Source of the DNA: Diospyros lotus
Taxonomy: Eukaryota; Streptophyta; Magnoliopsida; Ericales; Ebenaceae
Direction: 5' to 3'
NCBI RefSeq assembly: GCF_014633365.1
Contig: NC_068350.1
Location: 38,493,119-38,557,118 of the forward strand
DNA length: 64,000 bases
Part shown: piece after piece, positions 20,849-31,171 of the stretch
Layout of the letters: every line of letters begins with the position of its first letter
How positions within the stretch are numbered: position 1 is the first letter of the stretch
Notes under the pieces: generated by a model
Databases searched by the model: none
What the model was told of the DNA's origin: nothing
What the model saw: only the letters and a program-made list of their open reading frames with translations
Program-made: the position numbers and the translations under genes

Positions 20849-23109
20849 TATATTTAATAATAAATATTTTATTAAAAAAATTAAATACAAAATATTATAA
20901 ATCTCTTTAACTTCCCTTCAATAAATTTTTTTTTACATTAATGTTTTATTTTATTTTTTTCTATAAGAGAATCATGAATGTATAGTTTTTTACTAGTATT
21001 AACTTTCTTAGAGTTTTAAGAAAATTTAATTTTGTTTTTCTTCATTTATTGTAATAAGTTGTTTGGCATTTTTTTTTTAATCTCTGAGACTTTATATTTT
21101 AGTTAAAAATTTATTATTGTTAAGAAATTATCTCAATATATATTAAAGTTGAAGAGTAGTTGCACAAAACTTTTTCGCCCAAAATCAGCTTCTATTTTTT
21201 TTTAAGAAATAAATTAATATTTAAAAGGTATACACAATTGTTTTGGGATAATCACTAATCAGCTGGAATAATAATTAATGTAATGGCAGTTTCTATATCA
21301 TTACATTAATTATTCACTACCATTATTAATCAGCTAGAATAATTAAATAATTAATATTTTAAATTTATATTATTATTAAAATGAGACATTATTTAATTTT
21401 CAATGTGACATTCAGACTTCCAAACAATCACACATTTTGGGATAATTAACTGGACAATTTCTATGCAATTATATTAATTATTCATTATCATTATTAATTA
21501 GATAATTAATAATTAATATTTTAAATTCCTACAATTATCTTAATATATAAAGTAGCAGACTTTCTACATACAATTTTTCTCTAAAAAGTTGCCTCTAAAA
21601 TTTGCATTAAATTTACATGGGTTTTCCAATGCTATAATTAATCAAAAATAAATATTTTATGTCATATATTCTCATCAATTAATCCCTCAATCAATCAAAA
21701 ATAAATATTATTTTTGATAAATATGAATAAACAACTTAAACTATTAATTAAGTTATAAAAAATTGTTCATTTGTATAAAATCTTATCTTTTTTTATATAA
21801 TATATTAAATAAATTATAATAGTTTACAAATATTTTTTCCCTTCAAAAATTAATTTGCCAAACTATTTTTTGTCTCTAAAATTTGTATTAAATTTGCAAG
21901 GGTTTTTCAATACTATTAATTAATCAAAAATAAATATTTTATGTCATATCATCTCATCAATCAAAAATGAATATTATTTATGTGAAATATGAATAGATAA
22001 CTTAAACTATTAATTAAATCATAGAAAATCGTTCATCTGTATAAAATATTATCTTTAAATCCTATATAATATATTAAAATAGAATAGTCGGCCAAAGTAT
22101 TTTTTCAAGTGACAATTAACAGTGAATTTTTTTTTTCAAAAACTTGCATCAAATCAAAGGTAGTGATTAATTAATTATTAATTTTAATTTAATAACGATA
22201 TTATAGTCTTAAAAATATGATATTTTGGATTTTTTAATACTAATTAATATTTAAGGTATCACATTTTCAAGACTATGGAAGAAATCAAAATCCATATATC
22301 ATATTTTCAATACTAATGCATGACTTTTTCAATACTAATTAGGATGTGGGATATTACATTTTCAACACTATGGAAGAAAATTAATGCATAGTAAAAGAAA
22401 AATAAGTCAAAATCTATATTTTTAAAGTTTTGTTATCATTGCAAAAATTAAATTTTAAGATCAAAAATTAAAAATTTTAAGAGAATTTTTAATTAACTTT
22501 GGAAAACCCATGCTTCCTCACATTTAGGAGTTTTAATTTATATTTATATTTATTATAAATTTATAAATAAATATATAATATAATAAATAGTTTTACTTTA
22601 ATAATTAATTAATCATTACATTTAATTTAATGTATGAGTTTTTCAATACTAATTAAGATTTAATATATCATATTTTCAATACCATGGAAGAAAATTAATG
22701 CATTGTGAAAGAAAAATAAGTTAAAATCCATATTTTCAATGTTTTGTTATCATTGCATAAATTAAAAATTTTAAGAGAATTTTTAATTAGCATTGAAAAA
22801 CTCTTACTTCCTTATGTTTAGGAATTTTAATTTATATTTATAATTATAATTTATAAATAAATATATAATATAAGAAATTATTTTACTTTAATAATTAATT
22901 AATCACTATATTTAATTTAATATAAATATTTAATGATTTGTTGTTCAAATGTAATAGCTTTTGTATATAAATAGGAAGTTCATGTTAAGATTTTTCAATT
23001 TATATAATGCTGTACAATTTAATAAAAGCCTTTTTAAAGTAATTTTTTAAAATATGGACGTTAAATGTTTGAGTTGTGAGACTTTGAGAGATTTTATGCT
23101 TTGAAGATA

Positions 23110-23557
23110 GGTCAAAACTTATAACATTCCCATTGAAATGATTTTCATGGATAGACATATTTTTTTTTCCTGATAAATTTATTGTTAATTATTTATATAG
23201 ATTTTGTCATCAAATTTATAGGTTGAAATGATTCATGCAACAATCAAGCGTTAGTTGGTTTGATTTTTCAAAATATTGATTTGTGATGAACAATTATGTT
23301 TTATATCCAATTTTATACTTAAATACAATAATATGAAATATAAAACTACAAGTCACAAGTACAAATTAAACTTAATATCAAATACTATTGTTGTAAATGC
23401 TATGGATGAAAGTTTTTTAATACAAAATTTTATGTTTAGGTCATTTGCTAATATTTTGAGTGTAGTTGAACTTGACGAATATAAATTATTTGGTAAGTAT
23501 AAAGTTGATTATACAATTATTTATGCCTTTATAACTAACAATATTTTTTTTTATTAA
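23110..23557 (+). pseudogene. RPA70/DUF223-like OB-fold relic inside the Helitron
   Basis: An open frame (about 23276-23557) contains KYKTTSHKYKLNLISNTIVV and a following FANILSVVEL, the pattern of the first DNA-binding OB fold of plant RPA1/DUF223 proteins. Upstream in the same frame MIHATIK (from 23228) also fits that family but is separated by two stop codons. A further piece, NIPIEMIFMD (about 23125-23155), looks like the preceding exon. RPA-like genes are known passengers of plant Helitrons. The copy is broken by stops and has no intact start, so it is a relic. Confidence 0.6.
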
Positions 23558-23868
23558 AGATATAATTAGAGAGGTCATTAATAAAGATAATGTTAAATGC
23601 CAAGAATCTTGTGAAATGACAAGTGAAAAAATGTGACAATCTACTTAATGCGTTAATTATTCTTTAGCACATTAAATTGCAGTATATTGATTTAAGAACG
23701 TTTTCTATTAACACATTAAATAGCGAATAATTAATTAAACTTAAATTTTGATAAGTGTTGAGTATTAAAATAAAAAAAAACTATATTTATCGATTATGTT
23801 ATGATTATTTAAAATAACGAGTTTAAGTTTTTATTTTTAAATTTATAAATCTATTTTAATTACATTTT

Positions 23869-23895
23869 CCGTGCATTGCACGGGTTTAACACTAG
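23869..23895 (+). other. Helitron 3' terminal hairpin and CTAG end
   Basis: The 7-bp GC-rich stem with a single-base loop, followed by GTTTAACACTAG, is the termination signal read by Helitron rolling-circle transposases. It stands out as GC-rich in an AT-rich context. Confidence 0.75.
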
Positions 23896-24031
23896 TAATA
23901 TTTTGTAATTGATTGAATTTTAAATTTTGTTATTTAATAAAATAATAAAATATTTGGGTAAAAAAGTATATTATTTATTTTTTTATAAAAAAAATTAATA
24001 GTCAAAGGGCTCAACAAATCTTTTCTTCTAA

Positions 24032-24163
24032 GGCCCAGCTCTGTTGGGCCGGCTTTGGTTGTCGGCTAAGTCAATACAAGTTGTAGATTTTAGAGAAGAT
24101 GAAAAATCAAGACTGAAAATTATTTGTGATCGAAGATTCTTCGAATTTTTTACGCTATAAATA
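24032..24163 (+). promoter_or_regulatory. PPR gene promoter: paired site II motifs and TATA box
   Basis: GGCCCA (24032-24037) and TGGGCC (24045-24050) form an inverted pair of site II elements. TGGGCY motifs bind TCP factors and are enriched upstream of plant nuclear genes for organelle proteins. TATAAATA follows at 24156-24163, so transcription should begin near 24190. The Helitron insertion ends about 136 bp upstream of the first motif. Confidence 0.55.
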
Positions 24164-24292
24164 AAGAATTCCGCGTGGCATCAATATATTTCAAAATTAA
24201 GCAAGAAAATAATTTTTCCTCATTTCTTTTTCAGTTATTTATAAGGACCGAGAAAGTTGAAAGTTTGGGCAGAGTCATCGAAGTTGGTCGTC

Positions 24293-24485
24293 ATGCTTTC
24301 AGCAACGTTCCTGTTGGTGGCGACTTTGGTTGGCCATCTTCAAGGTTTTGAAGCATAATATGGCAAAGGCAGAACAAAGATTTGATTTGGTACAGCATCG
24401 TCAAATCTCTGGGCCTGAAAATGCTCCGGAAAATGGGCAAAATTTTCCATCATTCCAAACATGGGTTTTCTTCCTCAACAGTTAA
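24293..24485 (+). promoter_or_regulatory. Two upstream open frames in the PPR leader
   Basis: If transcription starts near 24190, the first ATG met is at 24293. It opens a 21-codon frame (MLSATFLLVATLVGHLQGFE, then A and stop at 24356-24358) that is hydrophobic. A second ATG at 24360 opens a 41-codon frame ending at 24485, which overlaps the main start at 24421 in another frame. Such an arrangement would reduce translation of the PPR frame. Whether both lie in the real transcript is unknown. Confidence 0.45.
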
Positions 24486-26931
24486 CTACACCTCCCCGCT
24501 AAATCGACCAAATTTGATCGATCTGGTCTCCAGCGGTCAACTGAAAGAAGCCCTGTTAGAAATGGCGGTTCAAGGCCATGAAATGAGGTTTAAAGGCTAC
24601 GACACGCTCTTAAACGAGTGCGTGAGTCGAAGGGCCATTCGAGAAGGCCAAAGAGTCCATGCTCACATGATCAAGAGCCATTATCACCCGCCGGTTTACC
24701 TCAGAACCAGGCTGGTTATCTTTTATGCCAAGTGCGAGTGTTTGGGTGATGCCCGGAGAGTGCTCGACGAAATGCCGGACAGGAATGTAGTTTCTTGGAC
24801 GGCGATGATCACGGCTTATGCTCAAAGAGGGTATGCGTCTGAAGCTCGGAATCTTTTTGTGCAGATGTTAAGATCAGGTATTTTATTTGATACATAGGTT
24901 CAGAAGTTAGTTAATATGAATGTGTTTTTCCACCTTGTGAGCTATAACTTTCGGACTGATAGGAACTGGATCACATTCTTAACAAAGAGAAGACGAACAC
25001 TATTTTCTATTGGGCTTCATAGGTTGCCTGCAGATTTAACTTTTAACTCGATCTCCCTTTTTTCATAAAATTTGCTTCTTATGTTAAGGGAATGTTTTTT
25101 TTTTTTTTTTCTGTAAATAAGGGAATGTTACCTGTGAATAAATAATCTTCTTGGAATGCAAAAGTATTCGGTTACTATAATGGAGTAGAATTGTTTAGTT
25201 TTCTTTCTGTATGGCTTGCAAAGTATTTAAGGTGTCAATTTTAGTATTTTGGAGGAGGTCTTCTGAAATGATCATATTTCACCAATTAGATGGAGAACAT
25301 GAATGGCTTAGGTGTTACTTGAATATTTTAGGGCATCCAAAGGTTGAAATTTCCTTCCCGTGAACTTCCTACCAAGCGTTCATATTCCATACCTAAATCA
25401 TGCTACTAGAGTGGTATAGCTAATGTTCCTTTTGAATTCTCTTATAGCAATATCCCCTTTTTGTTGGTCTTATGAAACTCTTCTAGGTACAGAGCCAAAT
25501 GAGTTCACCTTTGCAACAGTGCTTACTTCTTGTACGGGTGCTCTTGGAATTGACCATGGAAGGCAAGTTCATTCTCTTGTAATCAAGAGTTGTTTTGAAT
25601 CTCACATATATGTCGGAAGCTCCCTTCTTGACATGTATGCCAAAGCTGGTAAAATCCACGAGGCTCAAGGGGTTTTTGAAGGCTTGCCGGAAAGGGATGT
25701 TGTTTCGTGTACTGCTATAATCTCAGGTTATGCTAAATTGGGTCTTGATGAAGAGGCGCTAGAATTATTTCGCAGGTTGCAAGGGGAAGGAATGCCTTGC
25801 AATTATGTTACTTACGCCAGTGTTTTGACTGCGTTATCTGGGCTTGCGGCACTGGATCATGGCAAACAAGTTCACAATCATGTCCTCCGCTCTCAGCTTC
25901 CATCTTATGTGGTTCTTCAAAATTCTCTTATTGATATGTACTCAAAATGTGGAAGCCTCGGTTACTCAAGAAAGATCTTTGATAGGATGTCTGAGAGAAC
26001 TGTCATTTCATGGAATGCAATGCTTGTGGGTTACAGCAAACATGGGAGGGGAAAAGAGGCGACTGAGCTTTTCAAACTGATGAGAGAAGAAAATAACGTC
26101 AAACCTGACAGCATTACATTTTTGGCTGTTCTATCTGGTTGCAGCCATGGAGGTAACGAGGAAAGAGGGCTGGAAATTTTTGATGAGATGGTGAATGGGA
26201 AAGATGGGGTTGAACCAGAGATTGAGCATTATGGGTGTGTTGTCGATTTACTTGGGCGTTCTGGGCAGGTAGAAAGGGCATTTGAATTTATCAAAAAAAT
26301 GCCTTTGGAACCAACTGCTGCCATCTGGGGTTCGCTTTTAGGTGCTTGTAAGGTTCACTCAAATGTCGACATTGGGGTATTTGTGGCTAAGAGGCTCCTA
26401 GATATTGAACCTGAAAATGCTGGGAATTATGTTATACTTTCCAATCTGTATGCTTCTTCTGGGAGATGGGAAGAAGTAAGAAATGTGAGGGAGTTGATGG
26501 ATGAGAAAGCTGTGATAAAGGAGCCAGGAAGGAGCTGGATCAATCTCAACCAAACCATTCATACCTTTCATGCGAGCGATCGAACCCATCCAAGAAAGGA
26601 AGAGGTGTCTGCAAAAGTGAGAGAATTACTAACTAAGATTAAGGAAGCCGGTTACATTCCTGATTTAAGCTGTGTTTTACATGATGTGGATGATGAACAG
26701 AAGGAGAAGATACTCCTGGGCCACAGTGAAAAACTGGCTTTAGCATTCGGGCTGATGGGCATTCCCGAAGGGAAGCCAGTTCAGGTCATGAAAAACCTCC
26801 GGATTTGTGTTGATTGCCATAACTTTGCCAAGTTCGTGTCGGTGGTTTATGGAAGAGAAGTGTCTCTGAGGGATAAAAACCGATTCCATCATATTGTTGG
26901 AGGCATCTGCTCATGCGGAGACTACTGGTGA
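24421..26931 (+). CDS. PPR protein, PLS class with DYW domain (At3g13770-like)
   Basis: Predicted organellar RNA-editing factor. Exons 24421-24877 and 25487-26931 join in frame (634 codons, 633 aa), close to the Arabidopsis relative. The start is the first ATG; the frame extends further upstream only without an ATG. Residues 1-25 are basic and Ser-rich (RKMGKIFHHSKHGFSSSTV), consistent with a mitochondrial or plastid targeting peptide. PPR motifs of P, L and S type run from about residue 45, with typical phrases such as GQRVHAHMIKSHY, NVVSWTAMITAYAQRG and GSSLLDMYAKAGKI. E/E+ motifs follow (EPGRSWINL, residues about 515-525). The C-terminal DYW cytidine-deaminase-like domain keeps HSE (about 565-567) and CVDC (593-596) zinc and catalytic residues and ends GDYW. 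I identify the At3g13770 relationship from remembered sequence. RNA targets cannot be read. The 609-bp intron has a long T run. Confidence 0.93.
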
Positions 26932-27499
26932 GTCCTGAAGATGCTTTTATGCACTGACTTCCATTCTTCAGCACACGAAAGGTCTTCTTGCGCGCTGGAC
27001 ATACATGACTTAGTGAAGCATGTCCTCAGGGGCGGTTTGATTTTGTTGTCAGTTTAACAAGCTCGGCGTGATCCCAAACAAATCGAAATGTGACAGCTGT
27101 CGGAGGGATAAACTCGACTGTTGCCTGCTGGGGCTGAGTGTTTGCGACATGGCAACAGAGTAAGTAACTGGTTTTGCTTGGATGAAATGGAGAAAATCAT
27201 GAAAGTGCAATCAAGTTTCTTCTAGTTGCTCCATGCTTATGAGCTTATGCATCCAGTTTCTTTCTTCTTGTGGCTTTATGCTTGTGGAGATCATCCTCGG
27301 GCCATTGCTAGCTGGAATGCTGGACTTCAAAGCAAACGGATGAGCTAGTTACAGGTAGAGATTACAGTTTCTTGCACTCAATATACTAAGTCTCTTGAAT
27401 ATGGGGAGGATATACGAGCAGTGGCAAGGGACTGGATGATGCAGATCATCATTCTAATTCGCATTTTTGGGATGACCGGCCTTGTGCAGCCCCCACTAC

Positions 27500-27640
27500 T
27501 CGTATCTTTGATTCTAGCAGAGGAGGTAAATCACAAGTGTAAAGTTTTGCTTCACTACGCAAGACAAGGATCGAACTCACGATCCACTGATGCGAATATG
27601 ACATATTGCTTGCCCGATCGCTCGATTTATTTAGGGGCTC
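27500..27640 (-). repeat. Possible SINE remnant downstream of the PPR gene
   Basis: On the minus strand the stretch contains a B-box-like GAGTTCGATCCTTG preceded by a possible A box in GAGCGATCGGGCAAGC. No clear target duplication was found. It may equally be part of the PPR 3' UTR. The rest of 26932-27500 looks like PPR 3' UTR and intergenic DNA without another gene. Confidence 0.3.
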
Positions 27641-27699
27641 TAATTTATATTTTTGTTCTTTACATAGGAAGTGTTTGTTAACCAATATATAGATCAGAA

Positions 27700-28437
27700 A
27701 AAATAGAATATAAAAAATATTTTAGACAAAAGTACTTTCCATTGTATTTGTTAAATTTATTTAGTAATCTTTGGGAAAAAAGTTACGTAACTTCTTATCT
27801 GAATTTTTTTAGATAAATTTATCTTGATTTATATAGATAAAAAAAAAATGATATATGTGTCCTTCTGTGCATTCTAAAAAAATTAACAAATAGTTTAATA
27901 AAAATCTTAAAATGTTTTCTAGCTTTATTTTGATCATTTTATATCAATCTTATTTTGATAAAATTTTATCTTATTTATTTTAGCAAAAACTATTATATTG
28001 TATAGGTTATATAAAAACGGATATAATATAATATGGAAATGAATAAATGACGTTATTTTTAAAAGTAGAAAATGAAAATACGTAAATAAAAAAAATATAA
28101 GAATTTTTTTTATAAATATAATTTTTAATATAAAATTTATAAAAAAATTCAATCAAACTAAACATAAATTCTACCTTCCAAAGTTTAGCCTATAATTATT
28201 CCCACATATTTAAAAAGCATTTCAATAATCTCTATCTATTTTAAGGTTCGACTCACAATTCACCCATTTGTTAGCTTAGATTGAGGCGTGGTGAGTTATA
28301 AGTTTTAGAAAGAATGATACAAAATTAATTGAATGCTTTGCTTTAATTAGGATTCTTTGAATTTCTCATGCTAAGGGAAAAAAAATAATAGGCCAAACCT
28401 TAGAAAATGAGTTGGGAATATATATATTTGGAAAAGT
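27700..28437. other. AT-rich intergenic DNA with a dispersed repeat
   Basis: No gene is supported. The part at about 28060-28185 (AATACGTAAATAAAAAAAAT through CATAAATTCTA) resembles 62180-62300, so both are copies of one AT-rich dispersed repeat whose limits I cannot define. Confidence 0.45.
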
Positions 28438-28822
28438 TTAGAGAGCCCGATAGACTTATCGATCACCTTATCGAAAAGAAGCAAAAAAGCGATTTTGCTC
28501 CCGCCCACTTTACAAATTTGTAAAGTAGGTCAGTGCTGCTCTCTCCCTGCTCGCTCATCTTCCTTTCATGGTTGTCGTCTCGTTGTCGCTCCTCGCCTCA
28601 TCTTACCGACTGTCGCTACATCTTGAAGATGTAACAATAGGCAACGAGGCGACGAGGGTGAGGCGCAACGACAAGATGAGGGCAGCGACGATGCAGCAAT
28701 CATGGAAAAGAGACGAGTAAGCAGTAGTGGGGCACTTTGTAAATTTACAAAGTAGATGGGGTAAAATCATCTTTTTGCCCCTTTTCGATAAGACGATCGG
28801 TATGTCTGTCGAGCCCTGTAGA
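28438..28822. mobile_element. MITE with long terminal inverted repeats upstream of the ESSS gene
   Basis: The left 90 bp (TTTAGAGAGCCCGATAGAC onward) and the complement of the right 90 bp (ending GTCTGTCGAGCCCTGTAGA) match along their length, including CTTATCGAAAAG and the inner ACTTTACAAATTTGTAAAGT-type arm ends. The roughly 200-bp core is GC-richer and itself partly self-complementary (TCGCCTCATCTT near 28592 against AAGATGAGG near 28673). The long arms suggest a Mutator-like or fold-back element. No target duplication was recognised. It ends 49 bp before the site II cluster of the next gene. Confidence 0.6.
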
Positions 28823-28870
28823 ATGACTCTGTATATTTTATTCTATAAAAATAAATAAATTAGAGTTAAA

Positions 28871-28900
28871 TGGGCATGGGCTTGGCCTGGGCCTTGGGCT
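28871..28900 (+). promoter_or_regulatory. Site II cluster in the ESSS promoter
   Basis: Within 30 bp there are TGGGCT (28877-28882), TGGGCC (28888-28893) and TGGGCT (28895-28900), plus a near match TGGGCA (28871-28876). Dense TGGGCY elements are characteristic of plant nuclear genes for mitochondrial proteins. No obvious TATA box lies between the cluster and the start codon 154 bp downstream; the leader is CT-rich. Confidence 0.6.
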
Positions 28901-29053
28901 TGGAGCATCACATCACAAGGAGAACTCAAAACGACGCCGTCTGGCTCTTTGTTGGCAATATCAAAGCCGAGGAGTATGAAAGCCAGGGAGCGGTGCAGCT
29001 CTCCACTCTCTCTCCCTCCGTACAGAGAGGTCTCTCAACAAAAGAAAGGAACC

Positions 29054-29419
29054 ATGCCATCGGCGAAACCGATCGCGACCGCCGCAGGGATGCTACGCCG
29101 TCGCCTGAGCCCCGCCTTGCGCACCCGCGGAGGCGGCGGCGACGGGCCGAGCCGCTGGACCTCGGCTGGCCACCAGGAGCGCCCCAACGGCTACCTCTTC
29201 AACCGAACGCCTTCGCCGCCGGGGCAGCCTCGGAAGTGGGAGGACTGGGAACTCCCTTGCTACATCACCAGCTTCCTCACCATCGTCATCCTTGGCGTCG
29301 GCCTCAACGCCAAGCCCGATCTCACCCTCGAGTCCTGGGCCCATCGCAAGGCCCTCGAACGCCTCGAAGCGCAGCAGCAATTGGCCGCCCTCTCTTCCTC
29401 CTCCGATGACGCCGATTAA
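29054..29419 (+). CDS. Mitochondrial complex I ESSS subunit (NDUFB11-type)
   Basis: Accessory subunit of the membrane arm of NADH:ubiquinone oxidoreductase in the inner mitochondrial membrane. The 121-aa product is uninterrupted. Residues 1-25 are basic (AGMLRRRLSPALRTRG), consistent with a targeting region. The conserved core RWTSAGHQERPNGYLFNRTP (about 34-53) is followed by RKWEDWELPCYITSF and one membrane segment at about 69-84 (CYITSFLTIVILGVGL). A soluble tail NAKPDLTLESWAHRKALERL ends in Ser/Asp residues. The length fits plant ESSS proteins, which I recognise from remembered sequence. The ATG at 29054 is chosen because the frame upstream has no other ATG and family members start nearby. 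The gene is GC-rich against an AT-rich background. Any intron would have to lie in the UTRs. Confidence 0.82.
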   Translation: MPSAKPIATAAGMLRRRLSPALRTRGGGGDGPSRWTSAGHQERPNGYLFNRTPSPPGQPRKWEDWELPCYITSFLTIVILGVGLNAKPDLTLESWAHRKALERLEAQQQLAALSSSSDDAD

Positions 29420-31171
29420 TCTCCACCCTGCTTCGGGTACGGTTCGATTTGGCACTTTGCCTTTCGCCCTTGGCCCCTTTTCTGTTATTAGGGTTCCGGA
29501 AACATATGTTGATACGGGTTCGATGGTTTCTGCCTGAATAAGATCTCGATCCTTGAACTGTGGCTTCCACCTATGTAACCGGAATTATAACTGTTCATTT
29601 GATTTTTTGCCTTTATAATATTTGCTGAAAAGTTTATGGTTTTCTCAACTCGTAATTACTTGTTGCCAAATTCATAATTTTGGCTCTCTGCTCTCTTTTC
29701 GTTGTACTGTGTTTATTATAACCGTCTTAGGGTTTTTATAACTTCCGTTAAGATGGGGACTTGATGATTGCAGCTGCAATAATGTCTCAACTTTTGATCT
29801 GTAACTGCGATTTTGGCTTTTGATTTGAGTTTTTTTTTGTGCGCGCGCGCGCGTGATTACTTCATTTGGTGATTTTTGTTTGTTAGATACTGGTTGGTTT
29901 CCACGGTTAGTATTGAGTCTTCATTTTAATTTCCCTAATGGGTTCTTTATAGGTTGTTTTTTGTATGTTCATTGCATGATTTTAATTATTTCACCCATTC
30001 TTTATTAATAGGATTTGGTTTTGGAAACAATGTGTCGAACATGGGTTAGTGGTTGCAGTTGAAAGAAGATATCCCTTCTGGAATTAATAACATATACAAA
30101 TAAAATTATTAAGAAATGTATATGTATGAAATGGTTGTTTGTAAATACTAGTTGACAACTTGGAATATTTGTTAGCGCATTGGCTTTTGATTGTAACTTT
30201 TCTCATGTGTTTTTTACACCTCTTATTTGTTAATAAGGTAAGAGCCTGATTATTAGCTGGATTGCACTAGTGACTTCTAAATGAGTTAGACATCCTTTTA
30301 ATCAACATGCGATCAGTTCTACTCATGGCCTTGACAATGATGACAATAGAGATCTCGTGGGAGAATCTTTTAATGGCCTGAAAGAACGTCAAAAGTAATT
30401 GGTTACATTTGTTGTTGGTAAATCATTTTTGCACATTGCATAAATTTATGACAAGTTGTATTGATAGCAATGTGGATTTTCCATGACATCCTAGGGCACG
30501 CCATTTCCAAATTGCAATCATGGGAAAGATTCACAATTTCAGCACCAAACATTCCATAGCTAGCCTAATCAACTGACTATCTTCCCTACCTCTTGGCCTT
30601 CATTCATCAACAATAGTTCCAAAACTACCATAACATCTTAATTATGTAATTACCTAGGAAGCTGCTAATTTTAAATCCAAACTTACAGTAACCCTGTTCA
30701 AACCCCAACGTCTCTGCCATTTCTTCTACCTATTAGGATATTGACCTGAGAACATTTCCCTACCCTAAATCCACCACAAGTTAAAGCTTGGACACCATAT
30801 CCTAAATTTCTTAGGGTAGCATTGCACCACTGGTTCCTCAGGTATAAGTATAACCATGATCCATTAACCTGTTTAAGATTGTTGTTGGTGTTATAAATAA
30901 GTACTCTAAACGTTTCAGTTTCTCTCTTTATCATGGGTGTGGTGTACCTTTTTTAATGCATGGAGGATTGGCTGGTTGTTCTGGCAAAGTTGAGTACCTT
31001 ATATCAGCTGGATGCTAAAAACTGCATGAGCACACAGATATGGTGATCTCAAGAGGAATGAGATGCAAACCTATGGTGATACATCAAAATTAATATCCAA
31101 TACATACGTTTATTAATTAAGATGAAGTTACTGTCAAAAAACACCAATCAATGTATAACATGCACTGACCC
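29420..31171. other. ESSS 3' UTR and intergenic DNA
   Basis: No coding region is supported. The first few hundred bases are T-rich and look like 3' UTR. A GC dinucleotide repeat lies at 29840-29853. The ESSS transcript may continue through a 3' UTR intron, but this cannot be decided from the sequence. Confidence 0.5.

Larger units (their letters stand above)
21131..23895 (+). mobile_element. Helitron (non-autonomous, AT-rich, with RPA relic)
   Basis: The 3' end is diagnostic: hairpin CCGTGCA-T-TGCACGG at 23869-23883, then 12 bases ending CTAG at 23895, followed by a T. A plausible 5' end TCTCAATATATATTAAAG begins at 21131, preceded by A, so the element would sit between A and T with no target duplication, as Helitrons do. 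Similar 5'-like starts recur inside (near 21537 and 22058), and two pairs of direct repeats of 250-310 bp (about 21540/21840 and 22318/22631) indicate internal duplication or nesting. No Rep/helicase frame is seen. A decayed RPA70-like gene lies near the 3' end. The 5' boundary is less certain than the 3' one. Confidence 0.7.

Noticed and set aside
20451..20857. Three overlapping open frames of 72-105 codons
   Set aside because: They lie in the GC-rich core of the hAT-like element and I recognise no protein. Treated as possible captured sequence, not a gene.
24382..24420. Upstream extension of the PPR frame (13 codons)
   Set aside because: The extension begins at TTG. The first in-frame ATG is at 24421 and fits the usual N-terminus of the family.
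28870..29409. 179-codon frame overlapping the ESSS gene
   Set aside because: It is in another frame of the same GC-rich exon, with Arg/Pro-rich composition and no family resemblance. The 29054-29419 frame encodes the conserved protein.
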